DNA of 64,000 nt from contig OY756143.1 in the NCBI GenBank assembly GCA_963576785.1, positions 2,542,001 to 2,606,000 of the forward strand, given 5' to 3'. The notes below the pieces were generated by a model, which worked only from the letters and a program-made list of their open reading frames with translations, did not search any database and had not been told where the DNA came from. Of this stretch, positions 45,582-56,327 are shown piece after piece. How positions within the stretch are numbered: the first letter of the stretch is position 1; every line of letters starts with the position of its first letter. The position numbers were made by a program, and so were the translations under genes. The stretch comes from Chlorophyllum brunneum. Lineage: Eukaryota > Basidiomycota > Agaricomycetes > Agaricales > Agaricaceae.

Positions 45582-45891
45582 TGTTACAACCTTAGTCTAG
45601 AACTTAGGTTGCAAGTCTTTGGATAAAGACAAGAAAGTAGAGAGAAAAGAAAGGGATAATACAATTGGTAAAGTGTAAGGAATACATCAAGTATCATTAT
45701 ACTCTATATACTAGTGGTGATGGCTAATAATAAGGAAATGGAGTAACAGAGTCATAAAAGACAAGTAGAGTGAGTCAGAAAGAGTATAGCTTTAAGGAGT
45801 GAAATAAGAGATGAAATGGATATAATGAAATGATAAGTACAAGATAATGGGCACATAATAGAAATATAATGTCTATCTATAGTTCATAACA
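45582..45891 (-). mobile_element. 5' LTR of gypsy G5 (minus, 310 bp)
   Basis: Plus-strand TGTTACAACC...TTCATAACA; the other end of G5 is lost, so its target duplication cannot be tested. Confidence 0.92.
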
Positions 45892-46160
45892 GATCTAGGA
45901 TTGCTATGAGAAGATGAGAGTTCAGTAAAGAGGAGCAAAGGTACTGATCAATTGTATTGAGTAGTTTCTCTATCTATTCTCTACTGGATTATCACTCAGA
46001 CTTTTGTATGTCTATGTATACTTGTAGTTTAATATACTACTTTGTCACTAAAGTTTTCAGATATAGATTGGAAAGCCCTGTATTATACTTGAGTAGGTAT
46101 AGGAGGTGGACTGTATTTGAGTCCCACTTTAAATATTAATAATGCAAAAAAAAAAAAAAA
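45892..46160 (+). mobile_element. 3' end of a second ORF1-only LINE-like copy
   Basis: Matches the complement of 13489-13760: the last ~25 codons of ORF1 (ending near the TAG that follows ACTGATCAATTGTATTGAG), the full 3' UTR and an A15 tail at 46146-46160. The rest of the element is cut off by the gypsy LTR at 45891. Confidence 0.85.
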
Positions 46161-47324
46161 CTATACTTGCTAAGTTTGAATTTGGATTTCAGTAACAGCC
46201 TATGTTTTGGCTTCAGCACCATCATTTTGAGCATCATAAAATTGTTTGGCCAGTGCTAAAATCTTTTGTCATTTAATAAGAACTAAACTATTTGATAATA
46301 TCTAGAGTATCTTTCTCAGCTTGACTACAAAGTTGGGGTAAAGTATAATAGACAGTAGTTGATGAGCCAACTACTTTCTAAGATATTAGAATAATATCAC
46401 CTTTTTTGGTCAGTTATTTACACTATTAAAATAATTTGGTAAATTACTTATGTAACATTTGAATAGTAGCATATTACTATGTAAATCAAGATGTAGTGAT
46501 ATAAGCTGCAGGTACTACCCTATATTCACTATGTTTGGATTTACATAGTTTTTGAAAACTATGTAGAATATATGGATGTAAATAGTATCCAAATATTTTT
46601 TACTTAAACCCATTATACTGTAAACATAATTTGTATAGTTTTTACTTACTATGTAAATATCATGCAAATAATTATAAATAAGATAATATTTGTGTAATTT
46701 GCATATGTTACACAAATACTGAGGTAGGATAGTAGTGGGGTAAGCATTGGTAGCATAGGTTTTGATAATGTAACTGATAGTCTGAGCTGCTGATAAGCAA
46801 GCCTTATGAAGGGGTAAGAGAGGGCATGTTTAAATGCTGAGAATTGATTTTTGAACTAGTCTATACTTGAGTAGCAATATTGTGCACTGGATGTAATGTA
46901 TACTCAATGTATTGTAACAGTTGATAACATACAAGGACAAGAGCAGATATTATATAAATTTCTAAGAGGGTATTACAACGCCAATAAATAGGCAAGTATA
47001 AGACTCGTTCGATAATCAACCAGACAGAAACGAGCAAAGTTAGAACTACAACACACGAATGAGGGGGTATTTGATAAGCTAACCAAAGAACAAAGCAGTA
47101 TCTCAAGCAGATAAGCTCGTGGTATGATCAATGAATGATCGTGATGTAAGAGGGTTGCGGAGAGGAACGATCAGGGTATGGGCGTGTACCTCATAGAAGA
47201 CTATGGTCTTGATAATAACCTTGTCCTCGATCGAATGAACCCAATTTTAGTGCCATTCCCATATAAAGTGCAAGACTTTCCAAAAACCGACTCCTGGGCT
47301 ACTCCACTTTCCTAACGGAGGGAG
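46161..47324. other. Repeat-to-gene transition, no gene recognised
   Basis: 46161-46860 is AT-rich with a cluster of ACTATGTAAAT/TTTACATAG-like short repeats (46440-46700) and loosely complementary flanks (ACTACCCTAT at ~46513, ATAGTAGT at ~46729), possibly a decayed MITE. From ~46.9 kb CpG and GC rise and TE similarity stops. 47,100-47,324 is the 3' flank of the coiled-coil gene. Confidence 0.55.
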
Positions 47325-48852
47325 CTACCGATCCAAGACGTCCAAAACGCTCTCTAGCACGACTTTAGGCATTAACAAGACCCTCTGCTCTAGTAGCACT
47401 TCCTCTTCACTACCTACACCTTCACGTGTCCCCATCCGCGTGACACATCGAAGACCAAGTTCGGTCGTGGCGAGTACGGCTCCGCGTGAATGTCCATATT
47501 CACCAAAAGCGTCAATCATGGTGCGTTCATGGAACAATGGGCCGGTGATACCACCTGATGATGGGGGATTTGAAGAAGATGAAGTAGAATTGGAAGTGGC
47601 TGTAGGCGTTGTGGATGATGGGTTGCTAGGATCTATGGCGATGAGTTCAAAGGATGTTGAGAGGATTTCTTCACGGAGGACTTTGGCGAGTCTGATTACG
47701 GATTTGGAGAGCTGGCGGATATGTTCACCGAATCGTGATCTGAGACTTGTGGATGATGTAGATGAGGCTGAGGATGAAAGGGAAGGGGTTGATGAGGTTT
47801 CGTAGGAGAGGCAGCCGGCGATAAGGAAGATGTCGGAAGACCAGCGCAGGATGGTGTCTGTGAGTTCTGCTATAGAGTACTCGGTGAGACTAGGATACAT
47901 TGCGTGAATGTGTTGATGGGTCAACGCGCGCCATTTAGAAGACGTGGGTTGAGGTTCTGGAAATTGAGTCATTATCAGAGTTCTAAACGAGGCAAAGGAA
48001 AGTACCTGCAAGTGCCATGCGGTGATAGATTTGGTGAAGGAGGGAATCGGATTTGGATGGAAATCCGACGCAAAAGGTGGAGAGTGCGCGTGTGATGCAG
48101 AGGGTGAGGCAGCCTTGGAGGGCGAGTTGGACAAGAATCGGATCTTGGGAGTGGTCCCTATTGGAGAGTATTCGTGCAAGGTTTGGGCCTACACGAGCAG
48201 AGGTATCGTGCATGGCTTGTATAGCACGAGAGGACGACGGTCGTGAATTGCGATCAAAGGTGCAAACTTCTGTCGCCGCAGCAGCGAATTGGAGAATCTC
48301 CGAGTTGATGTCGTGGACAGCTTGGAGGACCTGGGCTCCTGACCAGGTGTCTGTGCGGGTGAGATAGGCATCTGCTGTGCGAGCTCTGGCCCGTTCCTCA
48401 TCTACGACAGAGGTTGATGACAACGAGGTAGAATCCGAGTCACCCATGGAGTGAGTGCTCGACGGACGGGTGTGATTTAGACTTGTGGTTGATCCTGCCC
48501 TGTACAGTTCGCGGCCTGGAACTTCTGAACGTCTTCGGTCCTTGTCACGTCTGAGCCTGTCAATCTCAGAATCTCTGGACTTGAGAGTGTCCCTGGTGTC
48601 GCGTAAAGAGCGTTCTAGGATGCGACAGCGGTCGTAGAGGCGTGCAAGCTCGTCGGTGGAACGAGCGAGGTCAGCTTTTGCATGATCGAGTTCACGGCGC
48701 ATTGTCTGATAGGTGATCGGCGGAAGGGCATCCAGGCCGGCGGTGGACGGGGCTTCCGGGTAGTCAGAGGCCGGGAGGCGGACGTAGGCGGGGAAGCGGG
48801 CGGCGAGAAAGTCGCGGAGGGAAGCCAACAGACGACGGGCCAAGGCCAGCAT
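47325..48852 (-). CDS. Conserved fungal coiled-coil protein of unknown function
   Basis: Two exons: 48852-48006 and 47956-47325, with a 49-bp GT-AG intron (47957-48005) in phase 1; 492 aa. The start ATG at 48852 is the first in the frame and lies 119 bp from the divergent Hsp70-like start. Features: a short basic N-terminus (LARRLLASLRDFLAARF), a predicted coiled coil at aa ~48-110 (Arg/Asp/Leu-rich, RCRILERSLRDTRDTLKSRDSEIDRL region), a Ser-rich linker (TTSLNHTRPSSTHSMGDSDS), and a C-terminal helical domain from aa ~155 (WSGAQVLQAVHDINSEILQFAAAATEV...). A low-complexity Ser/Thr/Pro/Asn insertion sits at aa ~385-415. No catalytic motif seen. The resemblance to uncharacterised basidiomycete proteins is an impression, not a search result. 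Confidence 0.85.
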
Positions 48853-48971
48853 TGCGCGATCATTGTTGTGCCATCCTATCTATTTATTTATCTCACCCAA
48901 ACAATCAAACACGTTCCCCTCTCCTTTTCTAGCCTCCCTCGCCCATCTCTCTTCTCCTTCTCATACCCACC
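48853..48971. promoter_or_regulatory. Short bidirectional promoter between divergent genes
   Basis: Only 119 bp separate the start codons of the coiled-coil gene (-) and the Hsp70-like gene (+). The interval has a pyrimidine-rich stretch before the plus-strand start, common in fungal 5' leaders, and no TATA box. Shared regulation is an inference. Confidence 0.6.
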
Positions 48972-51900
48972 ATGCCCCCCTCCCGCCCTGCGGCAGATAC
49001 CCGCAAGCCCTACCCCGGACTAACAAGGTCCCTTGTCATCGCCATCGACATCGGTACCACCTTCAGCGGTGTGTCCTATGCCATCCTCGAACCCGGAGCG
49101 ATTCCAAAGATACATGGCGTCACTCGGTGCGCTCTTTGACCGGTCTTTTGCCTCCGCTGCTTACCTCGAGTAGCTTTCCTGGCCAGGAGCATGTTGCTGG
49201 TAACACCAAGATACCCTCTGTAATATACTACGATAGACATGGAAAAATGATGGCTGCCGGCGCTGAAGCTGATTCAAGTGCCATCCAAGCCCAGGCAGAA
49301 GACGAAGGCTGGATAAAAGCCGAACTGTGCGTATACCCACCCCCCGATCGTTGTGCAACAAGCTAACCAAGTCTACAACAGCTTTAAACTACGTCTCCGT
49401 CCACGAACAATGCAACTCAACATGAACGGCATGCGTCTCGGTCCCCTCCCAAAGCGTAAAACTGCTGTTCACGTCTTTGGTGATTTTCTTGCATACCTCT
49501 ATCGCTGTACCCGCAACTTCATTACTGACACACACGCCAACGGCTCGGTGCTGTGGAACCAAGTCGAAAGTGACATTCAATTCGTCCTGTCACATCCGAA
49601 CGGCTGGGAAGGCGCTCAACAGAGCAAGATGCGAAGAGCTGCCATATACGGCGGTCTCATTCCCGAAACTAATGAAGGCAAGGCTAGAATCAGATTCGTG
49701 ACTGAAGGAGAAGCCAGTTTACATGCTTGCGTCTTGAATGGTTTGGCTGCGGATGTTCTTTCGGTGAGTATCATTTCGCGAATCACCAAACACGAGGTGG
49801 CGTTCATAATCATTTCACTTATCATTGTTTTTTTTTAATGACCGTGGAGCAGAATCCTTCCAAGCATGGTTTTTTGATTGCCGATGCGGGAGGTGGTACC
49901 CTCGATATCAGCGCATACGCGATCAAAGGCGCATCACCCCTCGTTATAGAAGAAATCGCTCCCCCCGATTGTATTTTTGCTGGATCTGTATTTGTATCTC
50001 GTCGCGCTCGCGAATTTCTAGAAGGTACTCCCCCCCCCTTCAAATCTTAACATTAATCAAACTTCTCATAGGAAAACTCAAAAACTCCAAGTATCGCACA
50101 CCAGATATACTCGACCACATCACAAAACGATTCGACGAAACAACCAAACGTCTTTTCCGCGATCGAGCAGATCTTCAATTCATCCCTTTTGGATCTCCAC
50201 TAGATAGAGACGCTACCGTCGGCATTCGTGGTGGACAATTGAAATTGACCGGGCAGGAGGTTGCTGATTTGTTCGAACCCTCCGTTGATGGTATGTATTT
50301 CGATCATGCCGAGTAATATATCTTTATCGATCGTTTGTACGTTTATGATCCGATAGCCGCGTTTAGAGCGATCAAGGCTCAGATCGAGGCGTCTCAGGGG
50401 ATGATCAAATCGGTGTTTTTGGTTGGTGGGTATGCGGCTTCACCTTGGTTATTTGGGTACGCTCCAATTTCTCTCCACAATTCTTTCCTTAGTCATTTCT
50501 TATGTAGACAGCTACAAGAACGTTTAGCACGCTATAAAGTAGCAGTCAGCCGGCCTGACACTCAAACGTATGTTTCCTTCTACGTTGGCTGATGTATCAC
50601 TCTGATTGTTGCTTTACAGATCTAAAGCAGTCGCCGATGGTGCGATTGGATTCTACTGCGACCATCATGTCTCCGCACGCATGTCAAAATTCATGTACGG
50701 TGTCGAATTTCTACGAGAAATGGATCCTCGGGATCCCGACCACGCTGCGAGGAAGGAAAGATTGTGCGAATTACCAAGTGGACCTAAATTGTTACCTGAT
50801 GCTTTCGACTGTATCTTAGCAAGGGTGAGTTTACCGCCCTTCTCCCTTTGTTGTGCTCACACTGGGCATAGAGCATTAAAGTAAAGGAATCGACAGTGTT
50901 TACAAGAAAGTATTGTACAGAATTGACCAGCCTCTCTATGCTCTCTGTATTTGAAGTCGAGATATGGTGTTATAGAGGGGGTAATACGATTCCGAAATGG
51001 ATTGATAGACAAGCTGGTGCGTATGTGATGTTTTGCTCTACAGCTTGGCGTTGACGCATATTCTAGATAATTTCTCGACGCTGTGTGTTGTACGCGCAGA
51101 TTTATCCCCATTGGCGGGGAGTGCAGAGCCCAAGGCGGGTAGGAGCGGGAAGACGTATTGGACGATTGTGTTTTCGGTGGAGATTCAGTTTGGGTTGACG
51201 GAATTCAAGGCTAGGATCAAGTGGGTCGACAATGTATGTTTTTTCAGTTCACTTCTATTACCCAATACTCATCCTTCCTTTCAGGGTGTGACGAGATAGT
51301 AAGTCTACATTACTTCCATTCCAGCGCCTATCTAATTAATTTATTCAGTGGTCCTGCATCTATCATTTACAACGAACGCGGTCACAGAGCTGATGAAGAC
51401 GAACCCGATGTCTATCCAGAAGATGAAGCCAACACCGCTTCAGCTTCAACAACTCCCCGTTCCGCAGGTCGTTCCGAACCAGTTTCTCGCGCTCGTACAC
51501 CCGTTGCAGATAAAAGAGACAGTATACCACCTTCCACAGCTTCAAGTCGTCGTCCATCACAAAGCTACTCACGTAGCGAACTTTCATACGCCAATGGAAG
51601 TGTTAGTGGTGGTGGTATTCCTGAAGTTGCAAGATTGGATCGTGATAGGTCTATATCGAGAGGTCATGCTTCACCTTCGATCACGTCGAAGAATGGATAT
51701 CCTGCGAGTGAGAAGGGTAGTGAGAGGAATGGTGGAGATTATGAAAATGATAGACGAACTGTTTCGTCATCGAGGAGCAAGGATCGTGAACGCAGTGAAC
51801 GTTTGGATACGTCAAGAGCCACACCGAAGAGTACCAAAATCGGTGAAACGTTATCATCCGTTTGGGGACCTGGTGGTTCGCAGAGTAATATTGCATCGCC

Positions 51901-54900
51901 AAAACGTAGTGCCGCTGCTTCACCTGCTCTTGGCCTGACTGAACCCCCTCCGGTTGGATCTACTACACGTGGTAGTTCAATTTATGGTGATAGTAGACCG
52001 AAGAGTCCATGGGTGGCCGATCAACAACAACTACACACACCCGGTCATCAATCGACGAGAAGTATGGGTTCTCAACATCCTTCACAACAAAAGAGTCCAT
52101 GGGTCGAGACGATTTCCGCCACGATTGAAAACCCGAAGAATCTTTCACCATGGGATACTATTCCTAGTTCCATCCCAAGATCTATCTCTAATCATAGCAA
52201 GAGTATCGGTAGCGAACGTGAACGAAGTGAAAAAGAAAGAATGCCCTCATTATGGGATGATGCACCTCGTTCGGCATATGGTGAACCACCGAAAACGCCA
52301 TGGAATGGACCTGTGAAAACACCAAGCCATGCTTCACAACAACTTGGTCCTGGGGAAGAAAGTACAGTGTTATTGGCTACGACGCCTGGAGCTGCTGGTG
52401 TTCCTGTTGAGCTACCGCAGACTATGAGTAGGAGCTTGAGTATGGAGGGTGGGAAGAGTGTTCATGGTGTACCTATGGGTGCCGATGATGCTCCTCCTCC
52501 CGTTGGTGGTGGTGAAAGTGCTGTTGGATGGGGAGATGCGACGCCTAGATCGATTAGTACTGGTACTCCTCGTGGTGGTGAGACTTGGGATACAGCAAAT
52601 ATTACACCTTCCGCTATCCACGCCACACCGACTCCTTCGACTACAAGTTCGAAAATTCCGAAAAGGTCGAGGAAGAATTCGATTGCTGCCAGTGCACTTT
52701 CCAGTGCTAAATCAGGCTCTTCTGCGAAATCACCATTCGGCGCATCAGGTGGTGAAGATCCACTTTCTGGTGCAGCTCCCGTTGGATCACCGAATCTATT
52801 AGCTGGAGCTCCTGGTATTGGCGGATATGGATATGGACATGGATCGACTAGTGAACATCTTTCTCCGAACAAACCGGCGTTAAGCCCTTTGAATCCGGCT
52901 GCACAAGAATCTGGAAATTCATTCTTTGGTGCACCTGTTGATACTTCTGGTACTCCTACCGGTGATGCATTCGACTGGAGAACGAGCGGTGGTGGAGATG
53001 GAGGTGGAGGTGGAGGTGGAGGTGGAGGTGGAGGTGATACATGGAACTATGGTTCTTCTAACGATAATCAAAACCCTCCGGATTCTTGGGGTTTCGATGG
53101 CGCTAATGATATGCAACATCAACCTAGAACTCCTGGTCATACTGGTGATACATGGGGTTTCAATGCGGATACTCCGTCTGCTGAACCCTCGGCTCCGGCT
53201 CCTGTTGAAACTCAAACACCGAAATCACCTTGGGGAAAACCGACGTCTAAGAGTAGTGGATCCAAGACTCCCAAGGCGCCCGCAGCTGAAGTCAAGACTC
53301 CCGTTGCTGAATCTGTTATTCCTTCACCTGTTGTTGAGGCTGCTACGAGTCCTGCTGAAACAGGAGGGAAGAAGAATAAGAAAAAGAAGGGTGCTGCTGC
53401 TGCTGCCGCTGCATTAGCAGCGGAGGAAGAGGAGAAGAAGAGGAAGGAAGCGGAAGCGGCGGAGGAGGAGGAGAGGAGGAGGTACGAAGAGGAGGAGAGG
53501 AGGAGGTATGAAGAGGAGGAGAGGAGGAGGTACGAAGAAGAGGAACAGGCGAGGATGGCCGCTACTGAAGATATTCCTTCACCGGTTGTTGAGGCACCCA
53601 CGCCGACGACTCCTACCGCTGAAACGGGAGGGAAGAAGAATAAGAAAAAGAAGGGCGCTGCTGCTGCTGCCGCACTAGCAGCAGAGGAAGAGGAGAGGAG
53701 GAGGAAGGAAATGGAGGCGGAGGAGGAGAGGAAGAGACTAGAAGATGAGGAACAGGCGAAGATGGCGCAGGAGGCTGAAGAACAGGCTGAGAGGGCGAGA
53801 GTTGCTGAAGCCGAGGTTGCTGCTGTTGCTGCTGGTCAAGCGGCCGCGGAAGCAGAAACAGAGAGATTAGAAAAGGAAGAGGAGGAGAAACGTGCAAAGG
53901 AAGTCGCCGACACGGAAGCGGAAGCAGCTAGGGAGAAGGCGGAAAACGAGAGAAAGGATAAAGAATCGAAGGCTGCTGCTGCTGCTCTCGCTGATACTGG
54001 TGCGAAGGGAAAGAAGGGAAAGAAAGGAAAGAAGAATAGAGCGTTGGATACGTGGGATGATGAAGAGGAGAAAGAGAAGTTGGCGAGAGAGACGAAAGAA
54101 GCTGAGGAACGGGCTGCAAAGGAACAAGTTGAGCATGAAGTGGCTAGGGCGAAGGAAATAGCTGAGCAAGAAGAGGCGAGGGCGAAGGAAATAGCTGAAC
54201 AGGAGGCTAGGGAAAAGGCTGCGCAAGAGGTTCAAGAGGCGGCTGAGCGGGAGGCAGCGCAGAAAGCAGAGGAAGAGGCCAAGGCTAAAGCCGAACAGGG
54301 AGGATGGGAGAGGGCCGAACCAGAAGTTGACGACGGTTTCGCTCCTGCTGTAAAGGTTAAGAAGGGAAAGAAAAAGAAAGGTGCGGTGCTGAACTTGTTT
54401 GATGATGCCGAGGATGAGGCGAAGAAAGAGGAGGAGCGTTTGGCTAAGCAGAAAGAAGAAGAGGAGCGCCTGGCTAGAGAGGAGGAGCGCTTGACTAGAG
54501 AAAGGGCCGAGCAGGAAGAGAAGGAAAGGATGGAAAAGGAGAGGAAAGAACAAGAAAAGAAAGAAGAGGAAGAAAGGGAGAGAGCGGCTAAGGAGCAGAC
54601 GGGAGCAGCTGAAGGAGCTGGTACAAATTCTCTCTTTGGTTCGTTCGGCGGTGGTGCTAGTTGGGGAGGTTTCGGAGGATGGGGAAACAAAGCCAAATCC
54701 ACAACACCGAGCATCAAATCCGCCCTGGGTGGGTGGGGAACAAGCTCGTCCTTCGGCAACGCCTTTGGCTTAGGTGATTCAGAGAAGCAGCCAGAGGAAT
54801 TAAAACTCGGCGACGTCGGCGAAGGAGTGAAGACTGGCAATTCGTTGTTCGACGACTTCAGCGCAGCTCCGTCCCTGGAGCCACCCGTCACAGCAGGCGC

Positions 54901-55336
54901 CTCATTCATGACAGCCTTTGACGCAACTTACGAGCCATCACAATTCCCGAGCAATTCACTTTCCCGGGGACCATCTCGGACGCCGTCTAGAGCTCCTTCA
55001 CCCAATCCTCCGGCTACCGATGTAGCGCCTCTCGACCCCGTCGTCACACATGTTGATCCCTCCGCAGAGCCTCCTACCGATCCCGCCACCGAACCTACTC
55101 CCGAACAAGTAGAAGGTTTTTCCGAAGAGCCTGTGGTCCCCGGAACACCTGGTGAGGCTCAAGCTGTCGACGCAGAAGATGATTGGGGAGGGGTTACGGT
55201 CAAGTCCAAGAAGAAGAAGGGAAAGAAGGGCAATGCCACTGAGGAAGCATCCCCCATTCCTGATACGCCCAAAGATGAAGGTGGGGGCGGTGGTGCTGGT
55301 GGTAAAGGGAAGAAGAAGAAAGGAAGGAAAGGCTAG
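48972..55336 (+). CDS. HSPA12-like Hsp70-family ATPase with ~1,330-residue low-complexity C-terminal extension
   Basis: Twelve exons: 48972-49126, 49174-49326, 49382-49763, 49853-50024, 50072-50290, 50357-50456, 50508-50567, 50620-50824, 50872-51016, 51067-51233, 51285-51298 (14 nt) and 51349-55336. The sum is 5,760 nt, 1,919 aa, with all junctions GT-AG and in phase. Residues 1-~590 form an actin-fold ATPase of the divergent fungal Hsp70 type: phosphate-1 loop DIGTTFSG (aa 26-33), phosphate-2 IADAGGGTLD (239-248), adenosine loop LVGGYAASPW (~382-391). The remainder is disordered: SPW and WG motifs, a poly-Gly run (~52990-53037), two near-copies of an ETGGKKNKKKKGAAAA plus Glu/Arg coiled-coil block (53350-53760), long KE-rich helices, and Lys-rich ends. 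The extension is continuous with the ATPase frame through exons 10-12. Exon calls rest on splice consensus and frame. Confidence 0.88.
52987..53037 (+). repeat. GGTGGA/GGAGGT minisatellite encoding poly-Gly
   Basis: A run of GGTGGAGGT-type triplets coding about 14 Gly within the Hsp70-like extension; a likely length-variable site. Confidence 0.9.
53470..53545 (+). repeat. Three 24-bp tandem units encoding RRRYEEEE
   Basis: AGGAGGAGGTAYGAAGAGGAGGAG repeated three times (split here only by a TAC/TAT and late GAA variation), in frame within the Hsp70-like protein; a charged helical repeat. Confidence 0.9.
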
Positions 55337-56327
55337 CGTTGCTGTTCTGGCTTGGGATGACTGTTTTGTTGCTACTATGTTTTTACGACCAGCTTGTATG
55401 ACTTTTAATGCCTGACTTGTGTAGATCCTGTACTAATTCTACTATTCACTTGGGTGCCTCTGCGTTGAGATATCTGCCCCTGGCTTGTTTCCCGGTAGTT
55501 TAAGTTGCTCAGGGAGGGAGCCTGTGACAAGTCAGATGATCGCCAATTGTCTACTCTGACCTCCTCCGATCCCTCTTTCCGCCGTCAGCAGGCCCATACT
55601 GGTTGAAGACTTTTGCCATATCCAGTCAATGCGTTCTGAGTCCTGGGGTCGTCATTTCACTGCCGGCCGAACAGCTGGTAAACTTGTTCTCGTTTTAGGA
55701 GCATACTCTCGCCTATGCTCAACGCTGCTCGTAGTCGACCGAGGAACTCATTTTCATCGTGCCTCACATATCATATGTCCTTGAGGCAAAATAGGCACGG
55801 TTGTCATCTACCCAAGGCCCAGTCTCATCGTGGGTCAATTCTTACACGCTTTTGTCAGTAAAACCCTTGATAGGCAACTTGTTCTACACGCCGGCCGAGG
55901 GTAAGAACTCTCGCACCCCTGAAAGGAAGTTGAGGTTACACACTGCGGTCGGCATTGTGTCGTTTCGGTGGATGGCACGGTTCTCAACGCTGGCCTGAGG
56001 TTGCTATGACATACCCGACGGAAGAGCACTGATCAACCGTGGTCGAGCCCATGTTCGCTGCACTATTTTTCTCGAGAAGGTCTTCTGATTGGCCTCATCG
56101 TTGGCGTCACTTCTCTTCGTTGCGGATCCCGAGTAAACGCTGACCATGCAGACCTATACGAGCTTCTTGTTCGCTACTTTACTCTAAAAATTCCCGCCGC
56201 ATGAACTTCAGGCAGTCCAACGCTGAGAGCTGAAAAAGGCCTCTGAAGACGTATAAAAGCACGGAACGAAATTGTCAATTCTACAGCATCGTCTTGAATC
56301 TCGAACACTCACTCTCAGCTTACAACA
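55337..56327. other. Intergenic region, 3' flank of the Hsp70-like gene and promoter of the dioxygenase-like gene
   Basis: No ORF of note. Near 55670 and 55890 the related phrases GCCGGCCGA and ACTTGTTCT recur, perhaps decayed duplication. The 3' part holds the TATA box listed next. Confidence 0.6.
56252..56258 (+). promoter_or_regulatory. TATA box of the dioxygenase-like gene
   Basis: TATAAAA, 76 bp upstream of the ATG at 56328, followed by a CT-rich leader (AACACTCACTCTCAGC) and AACAATG, a good start context. Confidence 0.7.

Noticed and set aside
1..46160. CRISPR array or tandem satellite to explain the many repeats
   Set aside because: Repeats are dispersed TE copies with target duplications; no regularly spaced short repeats were seen, and the genome is eukaryotic.
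46440..46740. A defined MITE at the compartment boundary
   Set aside because: The flanking complementarity is short and imperfect and no target duplication or second copy was visible, so it is only mentioned as a possibility.
47440..48367. Plus-strand ORFs opposite the coiled-coil gene
   Set aside because: The minus-strand gene has a consistent intron, start and domain-like composition, while the plus ORFs are short and overlap each other in different frames.
51033..51299. Starting the long tail as a separate gene at the ATG in 51221
   Set aside because: That ATG lies in exon 10/intron sequence. Splicing through 51234-51348 keeps the ATPase terminus and the tail in one frame with consensus sites.
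53212..54909. Several long minus-strand ORFs (up to 228 codons) opposite the Hsp70-like extension
   Set aside because: They are the complement of Glu/Lys/Ala-rich low-complexity codons, giving Leu/Ser/Phe-rich strings with no start context or splice support.
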